Below are positions 17,539-25,537 of a DNA stretch of 37,097 nucleotides, piece after piece. Origin of the DNA: CAZXVW01 sp964644025 (GTDB lineage Bacteria > Acidobacteriota > Terriglobia > Bryobacterales > Bryobacteraceae); NCBI GenBank assembly GCA_964644025.1, contig CAZXVW010000015.1, forward strand, positions 1 to 37,097, written 5' to 3'. Made by a program: the position numbers and the translations under genes. Within the stretch, counting starts at the first letter, position 1, and the number at the start of each line of letters is the position of its first letter. The notes beneath the pieces are model-generated. The model made no database searches and had not been told where the DNA came from. It saw only the letters and a list, made by a program, of their open reading frames with translations.

Positions 17539-18927
17539 CGAATCGGCCGCTTCCCGCACGAGTCCCCAGACAGCCTCGACATCCTCGCGTGCAGTGGCGA
17601 CATTGCCTATCGCGTACCGGATGACGAAACGGCCGTCCATCACGTTGTGAGACAGGAACGCCCGGCCGGAGGAGTTCACCGACTCCAATAATCGCCGGTT
17701 CTCCTCATTGCTCCCGCGATAGCGGAAACAGACCAGGGAAAGCGGCACCGGAGCGACGAGTTCGAACCGTCCATCCTGCTGCAGCCATCCGGCGAACTCC
17801 CGGGCCCAGGCAACGTGGTTCCGGATCAGTTGGGCGGCCCCGTCCCGGCCCAAGTAGCGCATGACGAACCACAATTTCAAGGCCCGGAAACGGCGGCCGA
17901 GGGGCAGGCAATAGTCCATGAAATTGACCACCCGGGAATCTTCTCCGGTCCGCAAATATTCCGGAGTGAGCGAAAAGGCGCGGCGGAGCACGTCCGGCCG
18001 GCGAGTGTAAAACGCGCTGATGTCCATTGGCGTGAACAGCCACTTCTGTGGGCTAACGACCAGCGAGTCGCACCGCGCGGCTCCGTTGAGCACGTGACGG
18101 AATTCCGGGGCGACGGCGGCCGCGCCACCGTAGGCGGCGTCGACGTGAAGCCACAGGGAATGGTTCTCCGCGACCGTGGCGATGGCCGGCAGCGGGTCAA
18201 TGCTGGTGACCGAGGTGGTTCCCACCGTGGCGGCAATGAAAAAGGGCTGCCGGCCGGCGTCCCGGTCAGTGCGGATCGCCCGCTCGAGGGCCGCCGGATC
18301 CATGCGGAATTCCTCATCCACGGCGATCTTGCGAACATGCTCTTGTCCGACGCCGGCAGCAATGGCGGCCTTTTCAATGGAGGAGTGGGCCTGCTCAGAG
18401 GTGTAGAGCACCAGGGGCAGCGAATGCCCTCGGGTGCGAGCTTCTGGATCCGCCAGCTCGCGCGCCGCGGCAATGGCATGGAGAGCGCCGAGGGAAGCCG
18501 TGTCCAGGATCAGGCCGAAGAACTCCTCCGGCAAGCCGATCCACTCCCGGAGCCAGCCAAGCGTCACCTGTTCGAGTTCGGTGGCGGCCGGCGAGGATTT
18601 CCACAACATGCCGTTCATGTTCAGGGCCGCGATCAGCGTCTCGGCAAGAATGCCAGGCGCCGAACCCGAGATAGAGAAGTAGCCGTGAAATCGGGGATGA
18701 TTCCAATGGGTCACCGCCGGCAGGATTAGCTCGTGAAAGTCCCGCCAGATCTCTTCCATCGGTTCTCCGTGCTCCGGCGCCGCAGCGGGCAGTTGAGCGG
18801 TCAACTCGCCGGGCTCGACGCGGGCCAAGACAGGATACTGACGGATTTCGCTCAAGTAGTCGGCCACCCAGTCAATGATCTGGTGGCCATAACGGCGGAA
18901 CTCCTCGGGGGGCATGTTCGTTTTCAT
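17533..18927 (-). CDS. PLP-dependent group II (aromatic L-amino-acid type) decarboxylase
   Basis: The 464-residue protein matches the aromatic-amino-acid/glutamate decarboxylase family. HWNHPRFHGYF and LNMNGMLWKSSPAATELE mark the N-terminal part. His181 in SEQAHSSIEKA would stack on the PLP ring, Asp263 in HVDAAYGG would contact the pyridine nitrogen, and Lys295 in SPQKWLF would form the Schiff base. Tyr324 in TPEYLRTG corresponds to the loop Tyr needed for decarboxylation rather than aldehyde synthesis. The residue before the Lys is Gln instead of the His usual in this family. Substrate (Trp, Tyr, DOPA or another amino acid) is not decidable. ATG 18927 is preferred; ATG 18915 is in frame. 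Upstream extension is a shadow of the divergent gene. Confidence 0.88.
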   Translation of the reverse strand: MKTNMPPEEFRRYGHQIIDWVADYLSEIRQYPVLARVEPGELTAQLPAAAPEHGEPMEEIWRDFHELILPAVTHWNHPRFHGYFSISGSAPGILAETLIAALNMNGMLWKSSPAATELEQVTLGWLREWIGLPEEFFGLILDTASLGALHAIAAARELADPEARTRGHSLPLVLYTSEQAHSSIEKAAIAAGVGQEHVRKIAVDEEFRMDPAALERAIRTDRDAGRQPFFIAATVGTTSVTSIDPLPAIATVAENHSLWLHVDAAYGGAAAVAPEFRHVLNGAARCDSLVVSPQKWLFTPMDISAFYTRRPDVLRRAFSLTPEYLRTGEDSRVVNFMDYCLPLGRRFRALKLWFVMRYLGRDGAAQLIRNHVAWAREFAGWLQQDGRFELVAPVPLSLVCFRYRGSNEENRRLLESVNSSGRAFLSHNVMDGRFVIRYAIGNVATAREDVEAVWGLVREAADSL

Positions 18928-19144
18928 GATGATCGCTATCGCACACACGCGGTGAGCCAAAGGACCGCGTTGTCTTTGTTCCAAACTCGTATAGAATGTG
19001 GAACGGCCACACCGCTCCAGATTCAGGACGGTGAGAATATCATTCTTGCACCGTTCGCGCTGTCTTCGGAAGGCGAACCGGGTGTGCGCGAAGCAGTCGC
19101 CTGCCCTTTCGAGCGGACGGGAGCGGGGCAGAAAGGAGAAATGG

Positions 19145-20413
19145 ATGTCTGAACAGAAGCAAGTCACGCGCCGGTCGGCGGTGGCGAAGGCGGCTGGCGC
19201 GGCGGCCTTTATGATCGTGAAACCCGAACTGGTGCGTGGGACTGGCAAGGAAAAGCTGCGCGCCGGCATTATCGGCTGCGGCGGCCGCGGGACAGCGGCC
19301 GTTCACAACCTGCTGAGCGGTAACAAGAACGTCGAGCTCGTCGCGATGGGGGACCTTTTCGAGGACCACCTGGAAAAATCCCTGGCGCGGCTCCGGGATC
19401 CGAAGGGGCGGTTCGCCGGAATCCAGGACCAGCTCAAGGTAGCCCCGGATCACCGGTTCACCGGCTTCGATGCTTACAAGAAAGTCCTGGCCACCGATAT
19501 TGACATCGTCATGTTGACCACGCCGCCGGGCTACCGGCCGTTGCATTTCGAAGCGGCCGTGGAAGCCCGGAAGCACATTTTCGCCGAGAAGCCGTTCGGC
19601 ACCGACCCGGTGGGCGTGCGGAAAGTGATGGCGGCGGCCGCCAAGGCCAGGCAGCTCCACCTGACGGTAATGTCGGGCGCGCAGAAACGTTCCCACAAGG
19701 CGACGCTGGAAGCCGTTGACCGGATTCGCAACGGCGAAATCGGGGAAGTGGTCGCAGCTTACATCAGCTACCTCAGCGGCCCGGTGATGCACGCTGATCA
19801 CCGGGACGCGAAGTGGAGCGAAATGGAATGGGAACACCGCAACTGGTATTCCTTCGTCTGGATTTGCGGTGATCAGATTGTCGAGCAGCACTTTCACAAC
19901 ATCGACCTCATGAATTTCCTGTTCCGCATGCACCCGGCCCGCGTGGTGGCTTCCGGCGGAATTGCCTGGCGTCCGCGTGAACCGCTGTACGGAAATATCT
20001 ACGATCACATGCACTCCGAGTTTCTCTACCCGAACGGCGTGCGGCTGATGAGCCACTGCCGCCAGTACCCGAAGGGCTGCTACCGGAACCGAGGCGAACT
20101 CGTGATTGGCACCAAGGGGAGGCTGGAATTCCCGGCGCTGCGGCGCCCGGGTGAGATCAATCCGCAGGTGCAGGAGCACATCAACATGGTGAACTCGATT
20201 CTCGGCAAAGGGCCTTACATCAACCACGGCCAAGAGGTTGCCGAGAGCACGATGACCTGCATCATGGGGCGCGAGTCAGCCTACTCGGGCATGGAAGTCA
20301 CCTGGGAGATGATCATGGCCTCGAAGCTGGACATGCAACCAAAGGAGTTCGGCTTCGACGTGAAGATAGAACCGCGGCCGCTCCCGGTGCCGGGGAAGTA
20401 CAAGTTCATCTGA
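19145..20413 (+). CDS. Gfo/Idh/MocA-family oxidoreductase with Tat-like leader
   Basis: The family catalyses NAD(P)-dependent oxidation, reduction or hydrolysis of sugars and related polyols. The 422-residue protein starts with a twin-arginine-like leader (QVTRRSAVAKAAGAAAFMI). The Rossmann motif GIIGCGGRGTAAVHN follows, then AEKPFGTDP with the conserved catalytic Lys, and a C-terminal domain with WICGDQIVEQHFHNIDLMNF (catalytic-type His). Start ATG 19145 has a good Shine-Dalgarno (AGGAG, 19134-19138). The leader is about 145 bases long if the TATAGA at 18990-18995 is its -10, and that region is shared with the divergent decarboxylase. Proteins of this kind are expanded in Acidobacteriota and Planctomycetes; the substrate is unknown. 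Confidence 0.88.
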   Translation: MSEQKQVTRRSAVAKAAGAAAFMIVKPELVRGTGKEKLRAGIIGCGGRGTAAVHNLLSGNKNVELVAMGDLFEDHLEKSLARLRDPKGRFAGIQDQLKVAPDHRFTGFDAYKKVLATDIDIVMLTTPPGYRPLHFEAAVEARKHIFAEKPFGTDPVGVRKVMAAAAKARQLHLTVMSGAQKRSHKATLEAVDRIRNGEIGEVVAAYISYLSGPVMHADHRDAKWSEMEWEHRNWYSFVWICGDQIVEQHFHNIDLMNFLFRMHPARVVASGGIAWRPREPLYGNIYDHMHSEFLYPNGVRLMSHCRQYPKGCYRNRGELVIGTKGRLEFPALRRPGEINPQVQEHINMVNSILGKGPYINHGQEVAESTMTCIMGRESAYSGMEVTWEMIMASKLDMQPKEFGFDVKIEPRPLPVPGKYKFI

Positions 20414-20452
20414 GCCGGACGGCGCCCGGCGGGCCGCGGGGCCGAGCCGGTA

Positions 20453-21343
20453 TCAGAGTGATGCCGGCACGCCGACCCGGTAGGAGGGGTATTTCAGTTC
20501 GACGCCCAGGAGCCGGCAAATCGCACTGCCGTCAACCTTCCGGTTCGCCCGGCGGCTGGGATGAGCTTCGGCCGCCGGCGCCGAGGAGGGCAACGGCAGA
20601 CCCAGGAGGCTTGCACAGAACTCCGCCATACGGCGCGCGGTCGACGGCTCGGCATCCGCCACCGGATAGAAGCCCGTCAGCGAAGAGGCCAGGGCCGCCT
20701 CGACAATGGCGGCCAGATCCTCCACGTGGATCCGGCTGACGTAGTTGGCGCCGTCGCCGGCAAGACGGAACCGCCCCTGCCGGATCGACTCGTGGACGCC
20801 GCGGCCCGGACCGTAGATGGCCGCGGGCCGGAGAACCAGCCACGACCAGGGGCCAGCGGCCACGGCCCGCTCGGCGGCGAGGCGGAGACGGCCGCGAAGG
20901 TCCCGGGGCGAGGCCGGCGTCGTCTCGTCCACTTCGAAGGTGTCGCCGTAAACCGCCGTTGTCGACAGGTAGACCAGGCGGGCCGGGCGGGCACCGAGGG
21001 CCTCCAGCAGGCGCGGCGTCGGATCGAAAGGGCCGTCCTCGGCTCTGATCACCGGGATTGAGTGGAGCACTCGCGCCCCCGGCTCTACCGCGGCCAGCGC
21101 CGCGGTGATGCTGCCCGGGTGGTCAACGTCCAGACGCTCGATTTTCGCTCCGGCGCGGCCCAGCGCAACCAGCCGTTCCGGGCGGTGGCTGGTAGCGAGG
21201 ACCCGATATCCTTGTTCCAAGAGACGGCGGGAGACTCTCTCCCCGGTGTAACCGCAGCCGAGAATCACCACCTGGGGTTTTCTCTCCGCGGAGCGGGGCT
21301 TCACAGAACTTCCGCCGATGGACACGGAAAGAGCTCTTCGCAT
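20453..21343 (-). CDS. NAD(P)-dependent SDR / epimerase-like protein (YeeZ type)
   Basis: The 296-residue protein is an extended short-chain dehydrogenase/reductase-like protein. After about 20 polar residues comes the nucleotide-binding motif VVILGCGYTGERVSRRLLEQ (GxGxxG). It continues with YLSTTAVYGD (Ser/Thr and Tyr at catalytic-like positions, though YxxxK is not evident), LVLRPAAIYGPGRG and the substrate-side SRIHVEDLAAIVEAAL. This fits the YeeZ-like sugar epimerase subgroup rather than a classical UDP-glucose 4-epimerase. ATG 21343 lacks a clear ribosome binding site and a later start near residue 20 is possible. It is convergent with the oxidoreductase (39-base gap) and separated by 183 bases from the cluster upstream of it. 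I see no gene in that gap. Confidence 0.75.
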   Translation of the reverse strand: MRRALSVSIGGSSVKPRSAERKPQVVILGCGYTGERVSRRLLEQGYRVLATSHRPERLVALGRAGAKIERLDVDHPGSITAALAAVEPGARVLHSIPVIRAEDGPFDPTPRLLEALGARPARLVYLSTTAVYGDTFEVDETTPASPRDLRGRLRLAAERAVAAGPWSWLVLRPAAIYGPGRGVHESIRQGRFRLAGDGANYVSRIHVEDLAAIVEAALASSLTGFYPVADAEPSTARRMAEFCASLLGLPLPSSAPAAEAHPSRRANRKVDGSAICRLLGVELKYPSYRVGVPASL

Positions 21344-21526
21344 GACGGAGCGCCGGCCGCCGGTGTGGCGGTCCGTTGTGCGTTAGTTTATCAGGCGTGA
21401 GCACGAAACTGCTGTAGCGCGACCGGGTCACGGCTGCCCAGACTGAGACCGCCACGATCTCCGGAAAGGCCGGGAGACCACATGCTCGATTCGGCTGCGG
21501 GGGGAACGGTGCGGCAAACTGCCCTC

Positions 21527-22279
21527 TTACACCGTCACCCGGAACTTGCCTTTCAGCAGGAGGGCAGCGGCCATCGAGATTACCAGAAACCAGATGAGCC
21601 AGTGCATCCTCAGCCCGAAGATGCTCACCTCTCCGGGCGGATAGCCGATCTCGATCCATTCCACAGTGTCGCCGTCGAGGGGCGCTTCGCCCAGGTAAAG
21701 CAACCATTCCGGGCTCAGGCGGACGCGCCGGCGCGCCAGGTAGCGAAAGCCGCCGCCAGCGGCAACCCTCTTGCGGAACTCACGCCCGGCGACCAGCAGG
21801 CGAAGCTGCCCGTTGACGGACTGCTCGGCCCGGATGCGCCAGCTTACCTGACGCTCATCCAGATCCCTCACGGCCGGCGTTTCGACCTTAACGCCGTCGG
21901 GCGCGAGCAGCCGGGGCGCCGGCCCCTCCGGGAGCGGCGTCCGCATCTGGACCGTTACGATGGCCGCCTCCCCCGGCATGAGCGCCCGGTGCCCATAGAA
22001 ACCTTCCAGGACAACCAGCAGCAGCACCATCGGCAGCGTGGCGAACAACGCCGGACGCAGCATCAGCAGGAAATAGCGCAGGTTCTCCAGCAGCAGGTAC
22101 TTCTGGGCCTGGAAGACCACCCGGGGGTCATCGGCGTAAAGGCGGAGTTCCAGCAGCCGGGCCTGCAACCGCTTCTTGGTGGCGCGGATCGCCGGCTGGT
22201 TCGAGGTTTTCGAAAAGACCCAGAGCAGTGCTACGCCCGCGGCGATGCTCGTCAGGATGAGAATGGTGGGAGCCAGCAT
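21527..22279 (-). CDS. Three-TM protein with Oxa1/EMC3-like layout, function unknown
   Basis: The 250-residue product starts with an N-terminal TM (residues 4-22). A cytoplasmic basic helical segment (about 30-68, with KKRLQARLLELRLYADDP) follows, then a second TM (71-94) containing MLRPALFATLPMVLLL. Residues about 97-222 form a beta-rich extracytoplasmic domain, and TM3 (224-243) has a short basic tail. The order TM, charged coil, RP-x-LP-containing TM, late TM recalls DUF106/EMC3/YidC-superfamily proteins, but the inserted domain is not typical; this is inference from topology and a few residues. It is the last gene of the AlkP cluster, ten bases after the RHH-like gene. No clear ribosome binding site is seen. 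Confidence 0.7.
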   Translation of the reverse strand: MLAPTILILTSIAAGVALLWVFSKTSNQPAIRATKKRLQARLLELRLYADDPRVVFQAQKYLLLENLRYFLLMLRPALFATLPMVLLLVVLEGFYGHRALMPGEAAIVTVQMRTPLPEGPAPRLLAPDGVKVETPAVRDLDERQVSWRIRAEQSVNGQLRLLVAGREFRKRVAAGGGFRYLARRRVRLSPEWLLYLGEAPLDGDTVEWIEIGYPPGEVSIFGLRMHWLIWFLVISMAAALLLKGKFRVTV

Positions 22280-22289
22280 AACCGGCGGG

Positions 22290-22484
22290 CTAATCGATGT
22301 AGCCGAGGCCCTTCAGCTTGTTGAGAATCTCCTCGTCCGAGTCCGCTTCCTCGAATTTCGCCAGCTCTTTTTCCAGGACGTGCTCGACAAACTCCTGGGG
22401 ACTCGAGTAGCCGGCTACTTCCGCGCAGCGTTTCACCCGGTCCCAGAGATCCTTCTTCAGTTTGATCGTGGATTTGCTAAGAAT
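22290..22484 (-). CDS. Ribbon-helix-helix-like small protein with LGYID tail, non-canonical start
   Basis: About 62-64 residues with the pattern of RHH/CopG-type DNA-binding proteins: a basic strand SKSTIKLKKDLWDRVKRCAE, a turn GYSSPQEF and an amphipathic helix VEHVLEKELAKFEE. An acidic linker and the tail ILNKLKGLGYID follow. The minus strand has a near-perfect Shine-Dalgarno AAAGGAGG ending at 22489, but no ATG, GTG or TTG follows in frame. The candidates are ATT at 22484 (4-base spacing) and CTT at 22481, immediately before the Ser-Lys where similar proteins would be expected to start. Upstream frame is open but has no sensible start. It lies 76 bases after the AlkP gene and 10 before the three-TM gene. 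Role could be autoregulation or a small partner of the AlkP enzymes. Confidence 0.7.
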   Translation of the reverse strand: MLSKSTIKLKKDLWDRVKRCAEVAGYSSPQEFVEHVLEKELAKFEEADSDEEILNKLKGLGYID

Positions 22485-22488
22485 AGGT

Positions 22489-22498
22489 CCTCCTTTTT
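22489..22498 (-). promoter_or_regulatory. Strong Shine-Dalgarno of the RHH-like gene
   Basis: AAAAAGGAGG on the minus strand is the strongest ribosome binding site in the window. It fixes the start of the small gene to ATT 22484 or CTT 22481 and shows that the frame is translated even without a canonical start codon. Confidence 0.65.
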
Positions 22499-22560
22499 CC
22501 GGCCGCCGGAGCAGCGGGAGTCGCGCGCGTCCGGCGCCGGGAACATCGATATGGATTCCA

Positions 22561-24660
22561 TCATGCGCTTCCGGAAAAGTTGAACACCGGTTTCCCTTCC
22601 ATGTGACGGGGCGCGGGAAGACCGAACAGCGCCAGCGCCGTGGGCGCCATATCCTCGATGCCGGGATCCTCGGCGTCGATGTTGCGGTTCGAAAACAGCA
22701 CGCCGGGCACCAGCAGCGGGTCCAGGCCATGGTCGCCGCTCCACGCCTTCGGATTATCTTCGATCACCCGCTCGGTGACCTTGCCCTGAGCCGCGTCCCA
22801 GGAAATCCGGTAACCGTCGTTGTAGCCGACGATCAGGTCGGGAGCGTCCTCCAGATACGGGCCCCGGTAGAGCCGGTTGGTGGCGTAGACGCGCCGGATG
22901 GCCGTGGCGCCGCACTCCTCGTCACGCAGGCCGCTCAACTTCTCGATCAGTTCTCTCTTCAACGCCTCGGCTTCCTCACCCGGGGCGACGATTCCTTGCG
23001 CTTCCCGGCCTTTCAGGTTGAGGTACATTCCCGCCAGCCCCAGCGTATAGGCCCGGGTGCGGCTCCAGTCCACGCCCTTGAAGTACGGTCCCGCGGTGCG
23101 GCCTCCGTTCTTCAAGGCGAGGTAGCCATTCTCCAGGAGCCAGGTGTTGAGGTTAACGCCGCGCCGGAAGGAGGCGAAACCGTGGTCGGACAGCACGAAC
23201 AACACCGTTTCTTCATCTACGTATTGGAGTGTGCGGCCCACCAGTTCGTCCATGCGCACGTACATCCGTTCGATGGTTCCCTCGAACTTGCCCTTGGCCC
23301 GGCCTTCCAGGTAGCGGTAGAACATGTGCTGAATCCGGTCGCTGGCATCGAAGACGCAGGCCGTCACGCCGCGCCGGGTGCGCTCGAGCGCACTGAAAAA
23401 CATCGCCTCGCGTTCCTGGTGGGTCAGCCAGGCCTGCTGGAGGAAAGCCTCCTCGTCGATGGCGCTCTCGTTCAGCGCCCAGGTGTCCTCGGCCATGCCG
23501 AGCGTGGCGAACGTGCCGAGCAGCTTGGCCAGGTAAGCCGAGTAGTAGCCCGGGTGAGAGATCGGCAGCGCGGGGTTTTCGGGGTCGATGTTGATGGGGC
23601 TGACGTAGAGATCCACTTCCGGCTCGAGCCGGTTCAGCAGGAAGCGGCAGATGCCGCGCGCCTTCACTCCCGGGCCGGCGCGGAAGGTCACGTGAATCCA
23701 GGGGGTATACTCGCCCAGGCGCAGCTCGTGCCTTTCGTCCTGGATCTGGAGAACCGCCGTATCGGGCTTTCCGTTGCGAGTGAGCGAGAACGGGACGCGC
23801 AGCAATCCGGCGTCGCGGATCAGCGGATGTTCGGGACCCTCCAGCCAGCCGGTGATGCGGTTCCTCTCCCGCTTCAAGGGGTAACGGCTCCCGCCGGTGT
23901 AAGAGGTTTCCGCCAGCCGGGTGGAGAACAGCGAAAAGCTGCCCTGGGTGCCGCGGAGATCCGGCGTGCACATCGCCGACAGGAGCCGCCCGTTGAACTT
24001 CTCCGGCGGAAAGGTGATGGGGATGCGCAAAACCGTGCAGTCGATCCCGTGCTCGCCGAGGATCTTCCAGAACGGGATGCTTTTGCGTCTCAGGTCCACC
24101 GTGGGCCGGCTCAGCGGGATGGTGTAGCGGCCGAGCTGGAGGGTGCGCCGCGGTTTGTTCACGCGCGAGGAAGACAGCTCGGGCAGGTACGATTTCAGGT
24201 TCCGGTTCAGGAAATCGAAGATGTTGTGTTTGGCCGGGCTCACGCCGGTGGCGAAAGTGGACCAGGCCACCGGCGACAGCGACGGGAACGTGGTTCGCAA
24301 CCGGCGGAACGAGCCTTGCTCACGCAGCCGCGCCAGGTTCGGGAGTTTGCCCTCGGCCATGAGTTTTTCGGTCAGCCGTGGATCGATACCGTCCAACCCG
24401 AGGAAAATCAACTTCTTGACGCGGGCGTTCTTCATGCCCTTCCGCCGCCGGCCGGCGCGCCACAGCATCCGGACGGGCCAGGTCAGCAGCGTGCCGACGC
24501 TGAGCAGGAAAGCCCACAGCAGGGTCAGGAAGGAGCCGAGAAAGGCGAAGCCGGCGCCCGGGCCGATATAGGCGAGGTGAACAGCCCCGGTGCCGGCCGC
24601 CTCCGGGTGCGGGGCCAGCAGCGCAGCCGCCCCCGCGATCGCCATGAGCCATCCGATCAT
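22561..24660 (-). CDS. Membrane-anchored AlkP-superfamily phosphodiesterase (type I PDE/NPP-like)
   Basis: The 699-residue protein has an N-terminal membrane part (about residues 1-68). It includes AYIGPGAGFAFLGSFLTLLW and a basic WPVRMLWRAGRRRKG stop-transfer segment. The catalytic domain starts with metal ligand Asp90 in IFLGLDGIDP. The nucleophile is probably Ser134 or Thr135 in FPSLSPVAWSTFATG, followed by HNIFDFLNRN. The second metal site is in LSDHGFASFRRG, and a final His would be in SGDHGLDPLL. Type I phosphodiesterase/NPP-like family members cleave phosphodiesters or transfer phospho-groups; the substrate is unknown. The ATG overlaps the upstream sulfatase-like stop by four bases (ATGA). 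The opposite strand also shows a long open frame, which is a shadow. Confidence 0.85.
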   Translation of the reverse strand: MIGWLMAIAGAAALLAPHPEAAGTGAVHLAYIGPGAGFAFLGSFLTLLWAFLLSVGTLLTWPVRMLWRAGRRRKGMKNARVKKLIFLGLDGIDPRLTEKLMAEGKLPNLARLREQGSFRRLRTTFPSLSPVAWSTFATGVSPAKHNIFDFLNRNLKSYLPELSSSRVNKPRRTLQLGRYTIPLSRPTVDLRRKSIPFWKILGEHGIDCTVLRIPITFPPEKFNGRLLSAMCTPDLRGTQGSFSLFSTRLAETSYTGGSRYPLKRERNRITGWLEGPEHPLIRDAGLLRVPFSLTRNGKPDTAVLQIQDERHELRLGEYTPWIHVTFRAGPGVKARGICRFLLNRLEPEVDLYVSPINIDPENPALPISHPGYYSAYLAKLLGTFATLGMAEDTWALNESAIDEEAFLQQAWLTHQEREAMFFSALERTRRGVTACVFDASDRIQHMFYRYLEGRAKGKFEGTIERMYVRMDELVGRTLQYVDEETVLFVLSDHGFASFRRGVNLNTWLLENGYLALKNGGRTAGPYFKGVDWSRTRAYTLGLAGMYLNLKGREAQGIVAPGEEAEALKRELIEKLSGLRDEECGATAIRRVYATNRLYRGPYLEDAPDLIVGYNDGYRISWDAAQGKVTERVIEDNPKAWSGDHGLDPLLVPGVLFSNRNIDAEDPGIEDMAPTALALFGLPAPRHMEGKPVFNFSGSA

Positions 24661-25496
24661 CGCAACTTGCCTTCCAAGAAGGGGACCTCGAAGACCTTCT
24701 CGTGCTGGATCGGGCCGTGGCCGAAGTAGCCGTCCTCGCCGAACAGTTCCCCGTGGTCCGAAGTGATCGTGATGTACGTGTTTTCCGGGACGATGTCGAA
24801 CAGCTCTTCGACCACCCCGTCCAGGTAGCGGACGGCTTCGATCTGCCGCCGCTTGAGCTTTCGCAGCTTGGCCTGGTCGAAGAACTTCTCCTTCCCCCGC
24901 ACGAGTTTGCCGCCCACCACGTGATCATCCAGGTGCTTGAACACCCCGTGGACGCCGCTGATGCGGGGCCACTGGTCCGGAGGCTCGTCCGGTAACGCGT
25001 ACGGATAGTGCGTTTCGCCGACGTTCAGCAAGTAGAAACTCGGTTGGCGTTTGGAAAATTTCATCTGCCGCACCATGGCCCGCATGTCGTTGTGTTTCTC
25101 CATGAGCCGGTAGGTGTCAAAGCCCTGATTGAGCACGGTCCGCGGGTTGAGGACAGGCAAGGAGACCATGGCGTGCGTCCGGTAGCCCATCTTTTCCTGG
25201 AGGAACGTGGGCAAGTAAAGTTTGGGCACGAGAGACCTAAATTCCACGCCCTCGACGCCGAGCCGCTCGTTAAACTTGAAAAACTCCCGCTTGTAATACT
25301 CGGACGCGTAGACGTGCCTGGGGCTCTTGTGCGGCATCAACCCCATGAGGAAGTTGTAGTGCGACGGCGCCGTCCAGGAGGCGTAGGACCAGCGTTTTTC
25401 CACCCGGCCCAGCTTGCGAATCGTCCGCGGGTTGGCGCGGAGAAAGGTGTCCAGCCGGCAGCTATCGAAAATCACCAATATGTAGTTATTCGCCAC
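24657..25496 (-). CDS. Sulfatase-like AlkP-superfamily enzyme without signal peptide
   Basis: The 279-residue product starts at GTG 25496, preceded by GGGGAGG, and begins directly with the first catalytic strand (NNYILVIFDSCRLDTFL). Asp11 is a metal ligand. The nucleophile position is in WTAPSHYNFLMG (Thr42 or Ser45), with no CxPxR formylglycine motif, so it is not a classical sulfatase but closer to phosphotransferase-type AlkP proteins. The C-terminal metal site is ITSDHGELFGEDGYFGHGP. The length is short (sulfatases are usually over 400). No signal peptide or TM is seen, which suggests a cytoplasmic enzyme. It is the first gene of the four-gene cluster, overlapping the next by 4 bases. An in-frame ATG at 25712 would add about 70 Arg/Ser-rich residues and is rejected. 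Confidence 0.82.
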   Translation of the reverse strand: MANNYILVIFDSCRLDTFLRANPRTIRKLGRVEKRWSYASWTAPSHYNFLMGLMPHKSPRHVYASEYYKREFFKFNERLGVEGVEFRSLVPKLYLPTFLQEKMGYRTHAMVSLPVLNPRTVLNQGFDTYRLMEKHNDMRAMVRQMKFSKRQPSFYLLNVGETHYPYALPDEPPDQWPRISGVHGVFKHLDDHVVGGKLVRGKEKFFDQAKLRKLKRRQIEAVRYLDGVVEELFDIVPENTYITITSDHGELFGEDGYFGHGPIQHEKVFEVPFLEGKLR

Positions 25497-25537
25497 ACGC
25501 CTCCCCGATTCTCCGCGCAAGGAGATCTCCTTCCATT

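Noticed and set aside
21391..21483. Minus-strand 30-codon ORF between the SDR and the three-TM gene
   Set aside because: No ribosome binding site, low-complexity composition and no coupling to neighbours.
22462..24729. Plus-strand open frame of 755 codons
   Set aside because: Antisense to the AlkP gene, which has clear catalytic motifs; the product is Arg/Gln/Val-rich without domains.
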